Assembly (NCBI GenBank): GCA_041912175.1
Contig: JAYRNN010000102.1
Location: 1 to 40,592 of the forward strand
Origin: CAZAGA01 sp041912175
GTDB taxonomy: Bacteria > Chloroflexota > Anaerolineae > Anaerolineales > UBA4823
Length of the DNA: 40,592 bases
Direction of reading: 5' to 3'
The notes under the pieces are model-generated. The model ran no database searches, had not been told where the DNA came from, and saw only the letters and a program-made list of their open reading frames with translations. A program made the translations under genes and the position numbers. Position 1 is the first letter of the stretch. Each line of letters begins with the position of its first letter. This document shows positions 1-8,183 of this stretch, piece after piece.

Positions 1-149
1 CCGGCCCGCGCCCCCCCCCCCGCCCCCCCCCCGCCCGAATTTTTGGTTTAACTCACCCACCTCACCCCCCCCCCCCCGACCCCATAACCGGGGGTTTCTG
101 GGGGTGGGGGGCCCCCCCCCCCCCCCCCCCCCCCAACCCCAAAAACCCT
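1..149. other. C-homopolymer contig-end sequence, probably artefact
   Basis: This stretch is dominated by runs of 8 to more than 20 C with a few G runs and contains no reading frame or recognisable signal. Nothing else in the window looks like it. The transition to normal sequence is abrupt at about 150. The simplest reading is low-quality sequence at the end of a contig, so the promoter and true upstream neighbour of fabI are not recoverable here. Confidence 0.75.
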
Positions 150-200
150 TTGTCCTGCATTGGCATTCTTTATCTTACACGACTAAGGAGGTTTATTGTT

Positions 201-983
201 ATGGGTCTATTAACCGGTAAAAAAGCGATTATATTTGGGCTGGCCAATGAACGCAGCATTGCCTGGGGTATTGCCCAGGCGTTTCACCAGCACGGGGCGG
301 AGGTAGGTTTTAGCTACCATCCTGCCGTTGAAAAGCACGCCCGCCCGCTGGCCGAACAACTAGGGGCAAGGTTTTTCGAGCCTTGCGATGTCTCCAGCGA
401 CGAAGAAATCCGCCAGAGCGCCGAGAAGGTCAAAGCTACTTACGGGGAAGTGGATATCCTGGTGCATGCGGTGGCTTTTGCAGACCGCAGTGAGTTGGAA
501 GGGGCCTACTACAGTACGACGCGGGCCGGATTCCACCTGGCAATGGATATCAGCGTCTATTCATTCACCGCCATTGCTCAGCATTTTGAATCGGCGCTGC
601 GGCCGGGCGGGTCTTTGATGACGCTAACCTATTATGGCGCCGAAAAGGTAGCCCCGAACTATAACGTGATGGGCGTGGCCAAGGCTGCGTTGGAAGCTTC
701 TGTACGTTATCTGGCTTATGATCTGGGGCCGCGCCATGTACGCGTGAATGCGATCTCGGCCGGCCCGATCCGTACTTTGGCGGCAGCAGGCGTGGCTGGA
801 TTTAAAGCCATGTACCGGCATTTCAACCGTTTGGCTCCTTTACAACAGAATATCACCATCGAGGATGTGGGCAACTCGGCGGTATATCTGGCCTCAGATC
901 TGTCGTCGAAGGTAACCGGCGAAGTGATTTATGTCGATTCGGGGTACAATATTCTGGCATTTCCAATCCCACCCTGTGACTAA
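201..983 (+). CDS. fabI: Enoyl-[acyl-carrier-protein] reductase (NADH), FabI type
   Basis: Catalyses the last reductive step of the fatty acid elongation cycle (trans-2-enoyl-ACP to acyl-ACP) in the cytoplasm. The 260-aa protein is a short-chain dehydrogenase of usual FabI length. The nucleotide-binding segment GLANERSIAWGIAQA (residues 13-27) replaces the usual GxxxGxG, as in FabI. The catalytic pair is Tyr154 and Lys161 with the FabI spacing of six residues (YNVMGVAK), preceded by TYYGAEKVAPN. The segment SAGPIRTLAA is also typical. An upstream in-frame codon at 150 exists, but the ATG at 201 follows a strong Shine-Dalgarno (AAGGAGG, about 186-192) and gives the family N-terminus. The gene is followed closely by bactofilin, with a hairpin between them. 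FabI is certain to family level; cofactor preference is not visible. Confidence 0.95.
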   Translation: MGLLTGKKAIIFGLANERSIAWGIAQAFHQHGAEVGFSYHPAVEKHARPLAEQLGARFFEPCDVSSDEEIRQSAEKVKATYGEVDILVHAVAFADRSELEGAYYSTTRAGFHLAMDISVYSFTAIAQHFESALRPGGSLMTLTYYGAEKVAPNYNVMGVAKAALEASVRYLAYDLGPRHVRVNAISAGPIRTLAAAGVAGFKAMYRHFNRLAPLQQNITIEDVGNSAVYLASDLSSKVTGEVIYVDSGYNILAFPIPPCD

Positions 984-987
984 GGAG

Positions 988-1028
988 TTACTCTACTCAT
1001 GTCACCTGCGGTGACGTGAGTAGAGTAA
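988..1028 (+). repeat. 19-bp inverted repeat with 3-nt loop between fabI and bactofilin
   Basis: The two 19-nt arms (988-1006 and 1010-1028) match except for one T/G position, with loop TGC. No T-run follows, so it is not a standard intrinsic terminator. A Shine-Dalgarno-like TAAGGAG (981-987) precedes it. The left arm contains an ATG (999) opening a six-codon frame that ends at TGA 1017-1019, overlapping a GTG at 1016 that is in frame with the bactofilin gene. It may control readthrough or translation of the downstream gene; this role is inferred. Confidence 0.7.
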
Positions 1029-1033
1029 AACCA

Positions 1034-1471
1034 ATGTTTCGTCGAAGGCAAGAAGAAACGATCACTCCTTCCGCCCAGCCGGTCCCCACCGAGCGTGTGA
1101 CTTCTGTGCTTGGTACGGGCATCATCTGGACCGGCAACCTGAGCGGCAGCGGCGGCGTGCGTATAGAAGGCGCCTTTGAAGGCGATATTACCATCCGAGG
1201 CTTACTGGTGGTAGGCGAGACCGGGCGGTTAACCTGCCAGAATCTAAAGGCTAATGTGGTAGTCGTGGCCGGAGCTGTGCGCGGCGATATCACCTGTGAG
1301 AAGCTTGAAATCCGCGCTACCGGCCGGGTGTGGGGGAATGTGGTCACGGCGGCCTTTGCCACCGAGGAGGGAGCTTTCCTACGTGGTCAAATCCGCATGG
1401 AAGAACAGGTGGAGATTGGGGCGACTGCGCCGGTGCAAACAGCGCCCGAAAAACAGGCCGAGGAGATTTAA
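1034..1471 (+). CDS. Bactofilin (polymer-forming cytoskeletal protein)
   Basis: Bactofilins form non-nucleotide-dependent filaments at the membrane, used in cell shape and in localising cell-wall enzymes. The central ~100 residues show the right-handed beta-helix pattern of short glycine-rich repeats, such as IEGAFEGDITIRGLLVVG, GRLTCQNLKANVVVVAGAV and GDITCEKLEIRATGRVWG. Disordered N- and C-terminal tails flank it, as in the family. Length is 145 aa from ATG 1034. A GTG at 1016 would add six residues, but it lies inside the 3' arm of the hairpin and neither start has a clear Shine-Dalgarno. It shares direction with fabI (50 bases apart) and converges with rnhA, leaving only 3 bases between the two ends. 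Confidence 0.9.
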   Translation: MFRRRQEETITPSAQPVPTERVTSVLGTGIIWTGNLSGSGGVRIEGAFEGDITIRGLLVVGETGRLTCQNLKANVVVVAGAVRGDITCEKLEIRATGRVWGNVVTAAFATEEGAFLRGQIRMEEQVEIGATAPVQTAPEKQAEEI

Positions 1472-1474
1472 TAT

Positions 1475-1918
1475 TTAAGCGCGTTTAATCGCCCTTTTAG
1501 CCAGCCAATCCACTCGCTGATTATCGCGGTTCCCGGCGTGCCCTCTCACCCAATTCCATTCAATCTGATGCGGCTGCATAGCTTGATCTAATGCCTGCCA
1601 CAATTCGATGTTGGCCAGGGCGCTTTCTTTACGCCGCCAACCGCGTTTTTTCCAACCTGCCAACCACTCCGTGATGCCGCGTTTTACGTATTCAGAGTCG
1701 GTGAATATCTGCACCTGGCAAGGCTCTTTAAGCGCTCGGAGGGCCTCCACGGCTGCGGTCAACTCCATCCGATTGTTTGTGGTTTCAGGTTCTCCGCCGG
1801 ATAATTCTTTTTCGTGACCCTTATAACGTAATAATGCCGCCCAACCGCCGGGGCCGGGATTGGGATCGCAGGCGCCATCGGTATAAATGGTAACTCGCGG
1901 AAGTTCGCTTTCGGCCAT
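1475..1918 (-). CDS. rnhA: Ribonuclease HI
   Basis: Cleaves the RNA strand of RNA-DNA hybrids during replication and R-loop removal. The 147-aa protein has the four acidic catalytic residues: Asp14 in YTDGACDPNPGPGG, Glu52 in NNRMEL, Asp74 in FTDSEYV and Asp137 in QRVDWLA. It also has the catalytic-loop His127 (RGHAGN) and a basic, Trp-rich handle region (WLAGWKKRGWRRK). Length and motifs match the E. coli enzyme. It starts one base after the stop of the upstream solute-binding lipoprotein gene, so the two are probably co-transcribed, although no functional link is obvious. Confidence 0.96.
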   Translation of the reverse strand: MAESELPRVTIYTDGACDPNPGPGGWAALLRYKGHEKELSGGEPETTNNRMELTAAVEALRALKEPCQVQIFTDSEYVKRGITEWLAGWKKRGWRRKESALANIELWQALDQAMQPHQIEWNWVRGHAGNRDNQRVDWLAKRAIKRA

Positions 1919-1919
1919 A

Positions 1920-3434
1920 TCAGGGTGGGTTGCTGTGCAAATCGGCGGCGGTTTGATTCAAGAACTTGACCAACTCGGGGACCTGTTCGATCTTGAAATA
2001 CGATCGGAAGAGTTGGGTCGCCGCGTCGCTGAGCGCCCAACGTACCGTCTTCCACGAGCGGGCCGTAGGTTCTGGGCTGGCGTACTGGAGAAGCTGCTGT
2101 GATTCAGCCCATTGCGGTTGGCCGGTTTCGGTATCCGTCAGATAACCCAAGGCGCTGGCGATCACCGGAAAACCGGATGAGGCCTGCGCCATCACGGCCT
2201 GGTTCTGAGCAGAAAGCATCCAGCGGGCAAACAACCAGGCCGCCAATTGGCGCTCGGGTGTCGATGTGAATATCTCATAAGATGGTCCATAAACACCGAT
2301 CGCTGGTTGGTTGCTTTCGGAAGGGAAAGGCAGCACGCTCCAACGGTCGCCGCCTGCCTGGGCGATTAATTGGGCCTGGTAAGGTAGATTGGAAGGACTG
2401 CCGGTGATGACCAAGGAGCGCCGGTTGGCGAACTCCTGTTCCGGGTAAGGTTCTTCAGGCAGCCAGGCGCAACCTTTATCGAACAAGCTGCGCAGGAAGT
2501 TGAACGTCTTTTGGACTTCTGGCGCAGCGAAGTTGTAAGGGCTGGCCTTACCAGTGGATTTCGTCGGGTCAAATATTTGGCCTCCAAAGGCGCTGATCCA
2601 GGCTGACATCGGTGAGTAGTGGGTAGAAAGCGCCAGTCCCCCGGTGTTATCGTTGTCGGTGACGTCATCTTGATTGTTGGCCCGCGCCGCGGCGCAAACC
2701 TGTTCCCGGAACTGTTCGGGCGTCCTGGGTGGAGAAGAGAAGCCGAGCTCCTCAGCCCAGGTCTGGTTATAATACAACACCTGCCCGGAACCCAAGGCGG
2801 GAACAGCCAGGCGCTGTTCGCCTACCTGGTTGGAATCCCAAAAAGCCGGGTAAAAATCGGCTTGTTCCGCAGAAGTCCACCCAATTCTTGGATCAGCGAT
2901 GTAGGGCGCCAGGTCTGTCAAGGCATGCACATTGTGCCATTCCAGAGCCTGGAACAGGTAGGCCGCAACCAGGTCGGGAGGCTGGCCGGTCAGTAAAGCG
3001 CTTTCCATCAAAGAATTTAGATTTTCCAGGCTGCCGGGGGCGGTCATTTCAACCTGTACGCCCCATTCGTTGCTGGCATTGAATTCGGCGACCAAATCTT
3101 TAGCAACTTGCCCGGTTTCGCCGGACCAGGGATGCCAAAACTGGATCGTTGTGCCTTGCAGGCTGTCCGGGTCCGCGCCCAGGGACGGGATGGGTGTGGC
3201 GCTGGCCTGCGGTGTGACAGAAGCCGTCGGGGCGCCGCCTGGTTGAACGGTTTGCGCGGATGGGCCGGTATTCTGGTCGGTCGTTGCATCCTGCGAGGCC
3301 GCAGGCGCGTTCAGGTGCGGCGCGATTGTAGCGTCAAGTGTATAAGGGTCGGCCTGGCTGCAAGCGGCGCTGGCCAAGAGGGTCAGGATTAAGAATAAGA
3401 GAATTAAATATTTAAATTTGTTGTAACCCAGCAT
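1920..3434 (-). CDS. Extracellular solute-binding lipoprotein (ABC-type, SBP_bac_1-like)
   Basis: Predicted lipid-anchored receptor of an ABC importer, probably for a sugar or similar carbon source. The 504-aa precursor has a signal peptide (residues 1-24) ending in ASAAC with lipid-attachment Cys25. A Pro/Thr/Gln-rich linker (about 30-90) follows, then a two-lobe binding fold beginning TTIQFWHPWSGETGQ, with typical elements such as VPALGSGQVLYYNQTWAEE and the late WLFARWMLSAQNQAVMAQ. No permease or ATPase genes adjoin it, so it is an orphan receptor using components elsewhere. rnhA follows at a 1-base gap. The ligand cannot be read from sequence. Confidence 0.85.
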   Translation of the reverse strand: MLGYNKFKYLILLFLILTLLASAACSQADPYTLDATIAPHLNAPAASQDATTDQNTGPSAQTVQPGGAPTASVTPQASATPIPSLGADPDSLQGTTIQFWHPWSGETGQVAKDLVAEFNASNEWGVQVEMTAPGSLENLNSLMESALLTGQPPDLVAAYLFQALEWHNVHALTDLAPYIADPRIGWTSAEQADFYPAFWDSNQVGEQRLAVPALGSGQVLYYNQTWAEELGFSSPPRTPEQFREQVCAAARANNQDDVTDNDNTGGLALSTHYSPMSAWISAFGGQIFDPTKSTGKASPYNFAAPEVQKTFNFLRSLFDKGCAWLPEEPYPEQEFANRRSLVITGSPSNLPYQAQLIAQAGGDRWSVLPFPSESNQPAIGVYGPSYEIFTSTPERQLAAWLFARWMLSAQNQAVMAQASSGFPVIASALGYLTDTETGQPQWAESQQLLQYASPEPTARSWKTVRWALSDAATQLFRSYFKIEQVPELVKFLNQTAADLHSNPP

Positions 3435-3530
3435 ACCTTAAACTCTTTGCAATAATAGGCCCGCTGCCCGTGTAGCGCTGGTGTCATTCCTACGCGATAT
3501 TTGGAGCGGAACTGCATAAGTTTATCATAT

Positions 3531-3539
3531 TGATATAAT
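3531..3539 (+). promoter_or_regulatory. Extended -10 promoter giving a leaderless start
   Basis: TGATATAAT is an extended -10 box (TGn plus consensus TATAAT). Six bases separate it from GTG 3546, so the predicted transcription start coincides with the start codon. No clear -35 is visible at the usual spacing, which is common for extended -10 promoters. Confidence 0.6.
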
Positions 3540-3545
3540 TATGCC

Positions 3546-4829
3546 GTGGACCTTAGCACTGATTTATTGCCAAAATTGCACGATTATCGTATACCGGGGT
3601 TGGACCTGGGAACGGATTTTCTTTATCCGAACTACAATGGGTTTTCAATCCAGAATATCCCCAGCAGCATCTGCCGCTGGTTAGGCGCGCCAGAAATCGG
3701 CGGAGCGCCCCTGGCTGAGTCACTCATCGCGCCTTTCGCAGATGCTATTTTCAAGCGGGTGATTCTGGTAGTGGTTGACGCCCTGGCATTCGAGCGCTTG
3801 CAGCGCTGGATGTTGGATGGCGCAACGCCGGTATGGAAGGAATTGGCCCAGGATGGACTCCTGGCTCCGCTCACTTCAGTCACGCCGAGCACGACTTCAG
3901 CCGCCCTGACGACATTCTGGACTGGGCGCAGCCCATCTGAGCATGGACTGACTGGCTACGAGATGTGGCTAAAGGAATACGGATTGGTTGCGAATACCAT
4001 TCAGCAAACGGCTATTTCTTTCTTCAACGATCCTGGCGGCCTGGAAAGGGCAGGTTTTAGACCGGAGGAATATTTGCCTTTCCCAGTCATGGGGACTCAT
4101 CTGGCAGCCGGCGGCGTGCAAACGTTTGCCTTTCAGCATTCCAGTATTACTCGTTCGGGTTTATCTCGGACATTTTTTAAGGATACACGCGTCAGACGCT
4201 ATCATACCGCCTCTGATCTATGGGTGAATTTGCGTGACCTGTTGGAAGCGAAGCCGCTTCAGCGCCTGTACGCTTATGCCTATTGGGCAGAGCTTGACAC
4301 TCTTTCCCACAGCTACGGCCCTGATGACGAGCGCAGCGCGGCGGAGTTCGAGCAGTTCAGTGCGAGTTTTGAGCGGCTATTTCTGCGCAGGCTGCACCCG
4401 GCCCTCCGCCAGGGGACTTTATTGATCTTAACCGCCGATCATGGAGCTGTGATGACCCGGCCAGATTCCTATTATGATCTGCGTAAACACCCGAATTTCA
4501 CCCGCCGCTTGCACATCCAGCCGACCGGTGAGAACCGCCTGGCATACCTGTATATTCGTCCAGGCCAGAGCGAGGCAGTAAGGGAATACATCGAACGCAC
4601 CTGGCCGGCCCAATTCAAAATGATCGACGCGGCCTATGCAGTCGAGAGCGGGCTGTTTGGGCCTGGCGCGCCGCATCCAGGCCTTCTTGAACGGGTAGGG
4701 GATGTGATCGTGGTCGCCAAAGACCAGGCCTACTTATGGTGGGCCAACAAGGATAACCTGATTTATGGCCGGCACGGCGGCTTGCACCCACAGGAAATGT
4801 TGGTCCCATTCCTGGCGGTTGGTTTATAA
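3546..4829 (+). CDS. Alkaline phosphatase superfamily protein (type I phosphodiesterase/nucleotide pyrophosphatase-like)
   Basis: Predicted metal-dependent phospho- or sulfo-ester hydrolase of 427 aa. It has the superfamily metal sites: Asp78 in ILVVVDALAF; a Ser/Thr-rich nucleophile segment TPSTTSAALTTFWTGR (about 114-128) followed by SPSEHGLTGY, as in the NPP family; LILTADHGAV (Asp-His, about residue 300); and the final GRHGGLHPQEM His near the C-terminus. There is no signal peptide, so it is probably cytoplasmic. The GTG start at 3546 is chosen because it directly follows the -10 box and fits the frame; the ATG at 3541 is out of frame. It is divergent from the solute-binding lipoprotein gene. 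The substrate is unknown. Confidence 0.82.
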   Translation: MDLSTDLLPKLHDYRIPGLDLGTDFLYPNYNGFSIQNIPSSICRWLGAPEIGGAPLAESLIAPFADAIFKRVILVVVDALAFERLQRWMLDGATPVWKELAQDGLLAPLTSVTPSTTSAALTTFWTGRSPSEHGLTGYEMWLKEYGLVANTIQQTAISFFNDPGGLERAGFRPEEYLPFPVMGTHLAAGGVQTFAFQHSSITRSGLSRTFFKDTRVRRYHTASDLWVNLRDLLEAKPLQRLYAYAYWAELDTLSHSYGPDDERSAAEFEQFSASFERLFLRRLHPALRQGTLLILTADHGAVMTRPDSYYDLRKHPNFTRRLHIQPTGENRLAYLYIRPGQSEAVREYIERTWPAQFKMIDAAYAVESGLFGPGAPHPGLLERVGDVIVVAKDQAYLWWANKDNLIYGRHGGLHPQEMLVPFLAVGL

Positions 4830-4946
4830 TTAAAATCGTTCATCATGGTATGATCCGCAGGATTGTAATGCAACTTTATCAACCCTGTGGCGTATACAAT
4901 GGAGTAAGGCAATCGCGATCCAATTAACAACAGAGGAGTGTGTAAT

Positions 4947-5201
4947 ATGTCTGACGACGTGAAACGTCTCTATCGCTCAAGGACAGATCGCATGTTAGGT
5001 GGTGTATGCGGCGGCATCGGAAAATACTTCCGTATGGATCCCATCATCATCCGGGTGATCTTTGTCATACTCGGTTTTCTGTTCCTGCTGCCATTTCCGT
5101 TCACGGTCGTGATCTATCTACTGATGTGGATCATTGTCCCGATTGAGCCGGAAGAAGTAACGGCTTCAGCTGAAGTAATCGATACCACTGCAAAAGAGTA
5201 A
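4947..5201 (+). CDS. PspC-domain membrane protein
   Basis: Small 84-aa protein formed almost entirely by a PspC domain: RLYRSRTDRMLGGVCGGIG (about residues 7-26), then a long hydrophobic segment (about 34-66) that can span the membrane, and an acidic tail. PspC domains are linked to the phage-shock envelope stress response, but stand-alone copies like this are common and their role is often unknown. ATG 4947 is preferred over GTG 4938 because AGAGGAG (4932-4938) is then correctly spaced. It has its own terminator and no psp-like neighbours. Confidence 0.85.
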   Translation: MSDDVKRLYRSRTDRMLGGVCGGIGKYFRMDPIIIRVIFVILGFLFLLPFPFTVVIYLLMWIIVPIEPEEVTASAEVIDTTAKE

Positions 5202-5213
5202 ACGGATACCTTA

Positions 5214-5250
5214 AAAAATAACCCCCCCATCTGCGTGGGGGGTTATTTTT
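5214..5250 (+). terminator. Intrinsic terminator after the PspC gene
   Basis: A GC core of six to seven C opposite six G, flanked by AAAAATAA and TTATTTTT, gives a strong hairpin with a T-run on the + strand. The complementary A-run makes it work on the - strand too, so it can also end the broken gene coming from the right. Confidence 0.88.
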
Positions 5251-5257
5251 GATGATC

Positions 5258-5958
5258 TTAATCCTCGCCTACTGTGTGCGTAAGAGTACGATACAGAGGA
5301 TGGTAGTCATGTGCTGCCAACCGGGGCGGCGGCGTGGAGGCTTCGTCCGGTTTATCTGACAGACCAAAGAGCAGCGCCCCGCGGCTCTGCTATCGCAAGG
5401 CCGCCTGACGTACTTCCTGAGTGATCACAATTTCATCAGCCAACAAGGTTTTGACAGAAACCGGATCAACCAGATAACCCACACGCCCCACCGTGGCGCG
5501 ATATTCGTTCATAAAGCCCTCGTTCGCGCAAATTTTATCAAAATCTTCCAGGGCTCTCCAACGGTTGGCTAACACAAGCAAGTTCCCATTGGTCGAGCGC
5601 GTAAATCCACCTGGCGCGGTTTGTTATTTTCAGAACCTATGAAGGCCAACCCGCGCCAGCCGCCCACCTGGCATAAGTTGTCATACGCGGCGGCGTATAA
5701 CAGTTGGGTGTCACCCAGGAAGACCAGGCGCACTAGCTTCACCCCAGGCGCTGTTAACTGGCGCGCCTGGTTGAGTAAGAATGCCACGGCTCGGGTGTAA
5801 TCTGGTTCGCTTTTGCGCGGAATGGCGGCGCCAGGCAGGCCGATTTGGCTGGCAAAATCTTGCAAAGGCGGCATGCTGGGGTCGGCGGGAACTAAATTAC
5901 GATAAACAATCCGGTCGCCCAGATATTCGCTGACGGAGGTCAGGCCAAAATTTCTCAC
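5258..5958 (-). pseudogene. Broken gene downstream of the methyltransferase: frameshift plus in-frame amber codon; HAD-like by recollection
   Basis: Three reading-frame segments make one degraded gene. From GTG 5958 the frame runs to about 5620 (VSEYLGDRIVYRNLVPADP and onward). Continuity then moves to a second frame (GGFTRSTNGNLLVLANRW and onward), as expected for a 1-base loss in the A-rich tract near 5615-5632. That frame meets TAG at 5390-5392 and, without any shift, continues as QSRGALLFGLSDKPDEAS to TAA at 5258-5260. The C-terminal text resembles proteins I recall as HAD-like hydrolases, in which a Trp stands at the TAG position and about 100 residues lie between ANEGF and NEYRATV. If so, an internal deletion also removed the catalytic core; this comparison is from memory. 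Sequencing error could explain the frameshift. The gene starts 4 bases after the methyltransferase stop, so they formed an operon. Confidence 0.65.
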
Positions 5959-5962
5959 GAAT

Positions 5963-6826
5963 TTAGACAGCCTTAGCGGCTTTCTCGCGTTTACGGTAGG
6001 CTTTAATCCAACGCATAGCGTACTCATCCTTGCCGAGTAACAGGTCGCAGGCCAGCAACGTGGTCTGGATTTCGGGCACGGTTGGGTCAGTGATGGCCGC
6101 GGTCAGGCCGCGTGCGCTGGCTAATGCCAGGTAGGCCACGTTGATGATCTTGCGATCGGGTAGACCAAAAGAAACATTACTGGCGCCCAGGCTCAGGTTA
6201 GCGCCCAAATGGTCGCGCACGAGTTCCATCGCATCAAGCGTGATTTTGCCGGCTTGTGAATCGGCCCCCACGGTTAAAGCCAGGCAATCAATTAAGATAT
6301 CTTCGGGCGGGATGCCGTAAACGCCTGCGGTTGCGATCAGCTTGCGAGCCACCTCCAGGCGCTCTTGCGGCGTCGCCGGAATGCCATTTTCATCTGTAAT
6401 CACCCCGATTACGGCTGCACCATACTTTTTGGCCAGCGGGAAAACGCGTTCCATCATATGCGCCTCGGCGGTTGTGGAGTTGATCAATGCCTTGCCTGGA
6501 TAGACCTCCAGGGCAGCGGCCAGGGCGTCTGGGTTGGCGGTGTCAAAGCACAGCGGGACCTGGACGACCTCCATCACTGCCTCGACGGAGCGACGCAGCA
6601 AGGCCGGTTCGTCGCTGCCAGGCAGGCCGGCATTCACGTCGAGCACCTGCGCCCCAGCTTCGACCTGCTTACGGGCATCTTCTTGCACCAGGATGAAATT
6701 CCCTTGCGCCATACTCTCGGCGAGCTTTTTTCGACGTGTCGGGTTAATGCGCTCGCCGATGATGACAAAGGGCTGTTGCGGGCCAATCGCGACCTGCTGG
6801 TCTTTGAACGTAAGAGTTGTTTCCAT
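5963..6826 (-). CDS. Methyltetrahydrofolate-dependent methyltransferase (pterin-binding, AcsE/MetH-domain-like)
   Basis: The 287-aa protein is a single pterin-binding TIM barrel related to AcsE and to the folate domain of MetH, expected to move a methyl group from methyl-THF to a corrinoid protein. Seen motifs are IIGERINPTRRKK near the N-terminus, VLDVNAG, CFDTANPDAL, LINSTTAE, DILIDCLALTVG and GASNVSFGLPDR, which carry the pterin-contacting Asp and Asn residues of the family. The start is fixed by AGGAG a few bases upstream of ATG 6826. No corrinoid protein, acetyl-CoA synthase or activating-protein gene is in the window, so the methyl acceptor is unknown. The downstream partner gene is broken. 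Confidence 0.85.
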   Translation of the reverse strand: METTLTFKDQQVAIGPQQPFVIIGERINPTRRKKLAESMAQGNFILVQEDARKQVEAGAQVLDVNAGLPGSDEPALLRRSVEAVMEVVQVPLCFDTANPDALAAALEVYPGKALINSTTAEAHMMERVFPLAKKYGAAVIGVITDENGIPATPQERLEVARKLIATAGVYGIPPEDILIDCLALTVGADSQAGKITLDAMELVRDHLGANLSLGASNVSFGLPDRKIINVAYLALASARGLTAAITDPTVPEIQTTLLACDLLLGKDEYAMRWIKAYRKREKAAKAV

Positions 6827-6991
6827 TTTTTGCTCCTGCGGGTTAATTAATGGGCCTGAATGTGGGGGAAATACGCCTCTAATTTTACAGCAAAATCGTC
6901 TACCCCGAACTACACGAAAATAACAACAATGTTCGTGTCTTTCGGGGTCAAAAACTTGATAAATGGTATGATTGAAGGCCAGGAGACTGCC

Positions 6992-8155
6992 ATGGAATTT
7001 TCCGATCGTGTTTCGACGCTTGAACCAGAAGGCGCTTACTTTATGTTAGCGCGTGCCCAGGCCCTGGAGGCCGCGGGTAAGAAGATCATCCATTTGGAAG
7101 TTGGCCAGCCGGATGTGCCCACCTTTCCCAATATTGCTCAGGCTGGCATCCAGGCTATTCGAGATGGCTTTGTATGTTATACCCCTCCGGCAGGGACCAA
7201 GGCCCTGCGAGAGGCCATCGCCCAAGACGCCGGACGCCGGCGCGGCGTCGATTTCCGACCGTCACAAGTGGTCGTCGGGACTGGGGCCAAACCCGCCCTA
7301 TTCTTTCCCACGTTGGCCCTGGTGCGTCCAGGCGATGAGGTGATCTATCCGGACCCAGGTTTTCCAACCTATCGGGCCATGATCGAGGTGGCCGGCGGTA
7401 TCCCGGTACCGGTCCCGCTGCGCGAGGCGGAAGACTTTTCTTTCGATCTGGCAGCCTTCGACCGTTTGCTGAGTGAACGCACGCGCCTTGTCATCATAAA
7501 CTCACCCAGCAACCCTACCGGCGGTGTGTTGGGACGAGCGGCGCTGGAGCACATCGCAAAGGCGGCGGTCAAGGAGAACCTCTGGGTACTCACGGATGAA
7601 ATATACGCCCGTTTGGCATTTGATCTGCCGGCTGAAAGTATTGTCGGTCTGCCGGGTATGCGTGAGCGTACGGTTATTTGCGATGGTTTCTCAAAGACAT
7701 ACGCCATGACAGGTTGGCGGTTGGGCTTTGGCATCATGCCGGAAAAGTTGGCCGAGCGGGTCGAGTTGCTGTTAACGCATGCTACAGGCTGCCCTGCCAG
7801 CTTTACTCAGGTGGCCGGCCTTGAAGCCATCTGCGGCGACCAGGGGCAGGTGGAGCAGGTTGTATTGGAATATCGCCGGCGGCGAGATGCATTGGTGAAG
7901 CGTTTAAACGCCATTCCTGGCATGCAGTGTCGCTTGCCGCAGGGGGCGTTCTACGTGTTCCCAAACGTCAGGGCTTTCGGGAAAAGCTCAGACTGGCTGG
8001 CGAGCTATCTCTTGGAAGAAGCCGGCGTAGCAATACTGCCCGGAACCTCATTCGGAAAGTATGGAGAAGGCTACCTGCGGATCTGTTTTGCCAATTCGAT
8101 GGAGAATATCCTGGAAGCGGCGGAACGGATCGCTGAAGCATTACGAAAGTTATGA
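6992..8155 (+). CDS. PLP-dependent class I/II aminotransferase
   Basis: Cytoplasmic fold-type I aminotransferase of 387 aa, near the aspartate/aromatic aminotransferase group. It shows IIHLEVGQPDVPTFPN at the N-terminus, YPDPGFPTYRAM, NSPSNPTGGV (cofactor-ring Asn), WVLTDEIYARL (Asp pairing with the PLP nitrogen), the Schiff-base Lys235 in DGFSKTYAMTGWRLGFG, and a late RICFANSMENI with the carboxylate-binding Arg. An upstream in-frame ATG at 6860 exists, but AGGAG (6981-6985) six bases before ATG 6992 decides the start. A TGGTATGAT extended -10 lies at about 6963-6971. The gene stands alone and ends inside a bidirectional terminator shared with dcd. The amino acid substrate cannot be assigned. 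Confidence 0.9.
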   Translation: MEFSDRVSTLEPEGAYFMLARAQALEAAGKKIIHLEVGQPDVPTFPNIAQAGIQAIRDGFVCYTPPAGTKALREAIAQDAGRRRGVDFRPSQVVVGTGAKPALFFPTLALVRPGDEVIYPDPGFPTYRAMIEVAGGIPVPVPLREAEDFSFDLAAFDRLLSERTRLVIINSPSNPTGGVLGRAALEHIAKAAVKENLWVLTDEIYARLAFDLPAESIVGLPGMRERTVICDGFSKTYAMTGWRLGFGIMPEKLAERVELLLTHATGCPASFTQVAGLEAICGDQGQVEQVVLEYRRRRDALVKRLNAIPGMQCRLPQGAFYVFPNVRAFGKSSDWLASYLLEEAGVAILPGTSFGKYGEGYLRICFANSMENILEAAERIAEALRKL

Positions 8156-8183
8156 AAAAATGGGCCATCTGGCCCATTTTTTT
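8155..8183. terminator. Bidirectional intrinsic terminator shared by aminotransferase and dcd
   Basis: Arms AAAAAATGGGCC (8155-8166) and GGCCCATTTTTT (8171-8182) form a perfect 12-bp stem with loop ATCT. It has an A-run and a T-run, so it terminates both convergent genes. It overlaps the stop codons of both. Confidence 0.92.

Noticed and set aside
988..1028. Intrinsic terminator between fabI and bactofilin
   Set aside because: The stem is strong but no T-run follows on either strand.
5390..5392. In-frame TAG as a pyrrolysine codon in a methyltransferase operon
   Set aside because: The corrupted frame around 5620 argues for gene decay, no pyl genes or methylamine methyltransferase are in the window, and the TAG sits in a gene that is not a known pyrrolysine protein.
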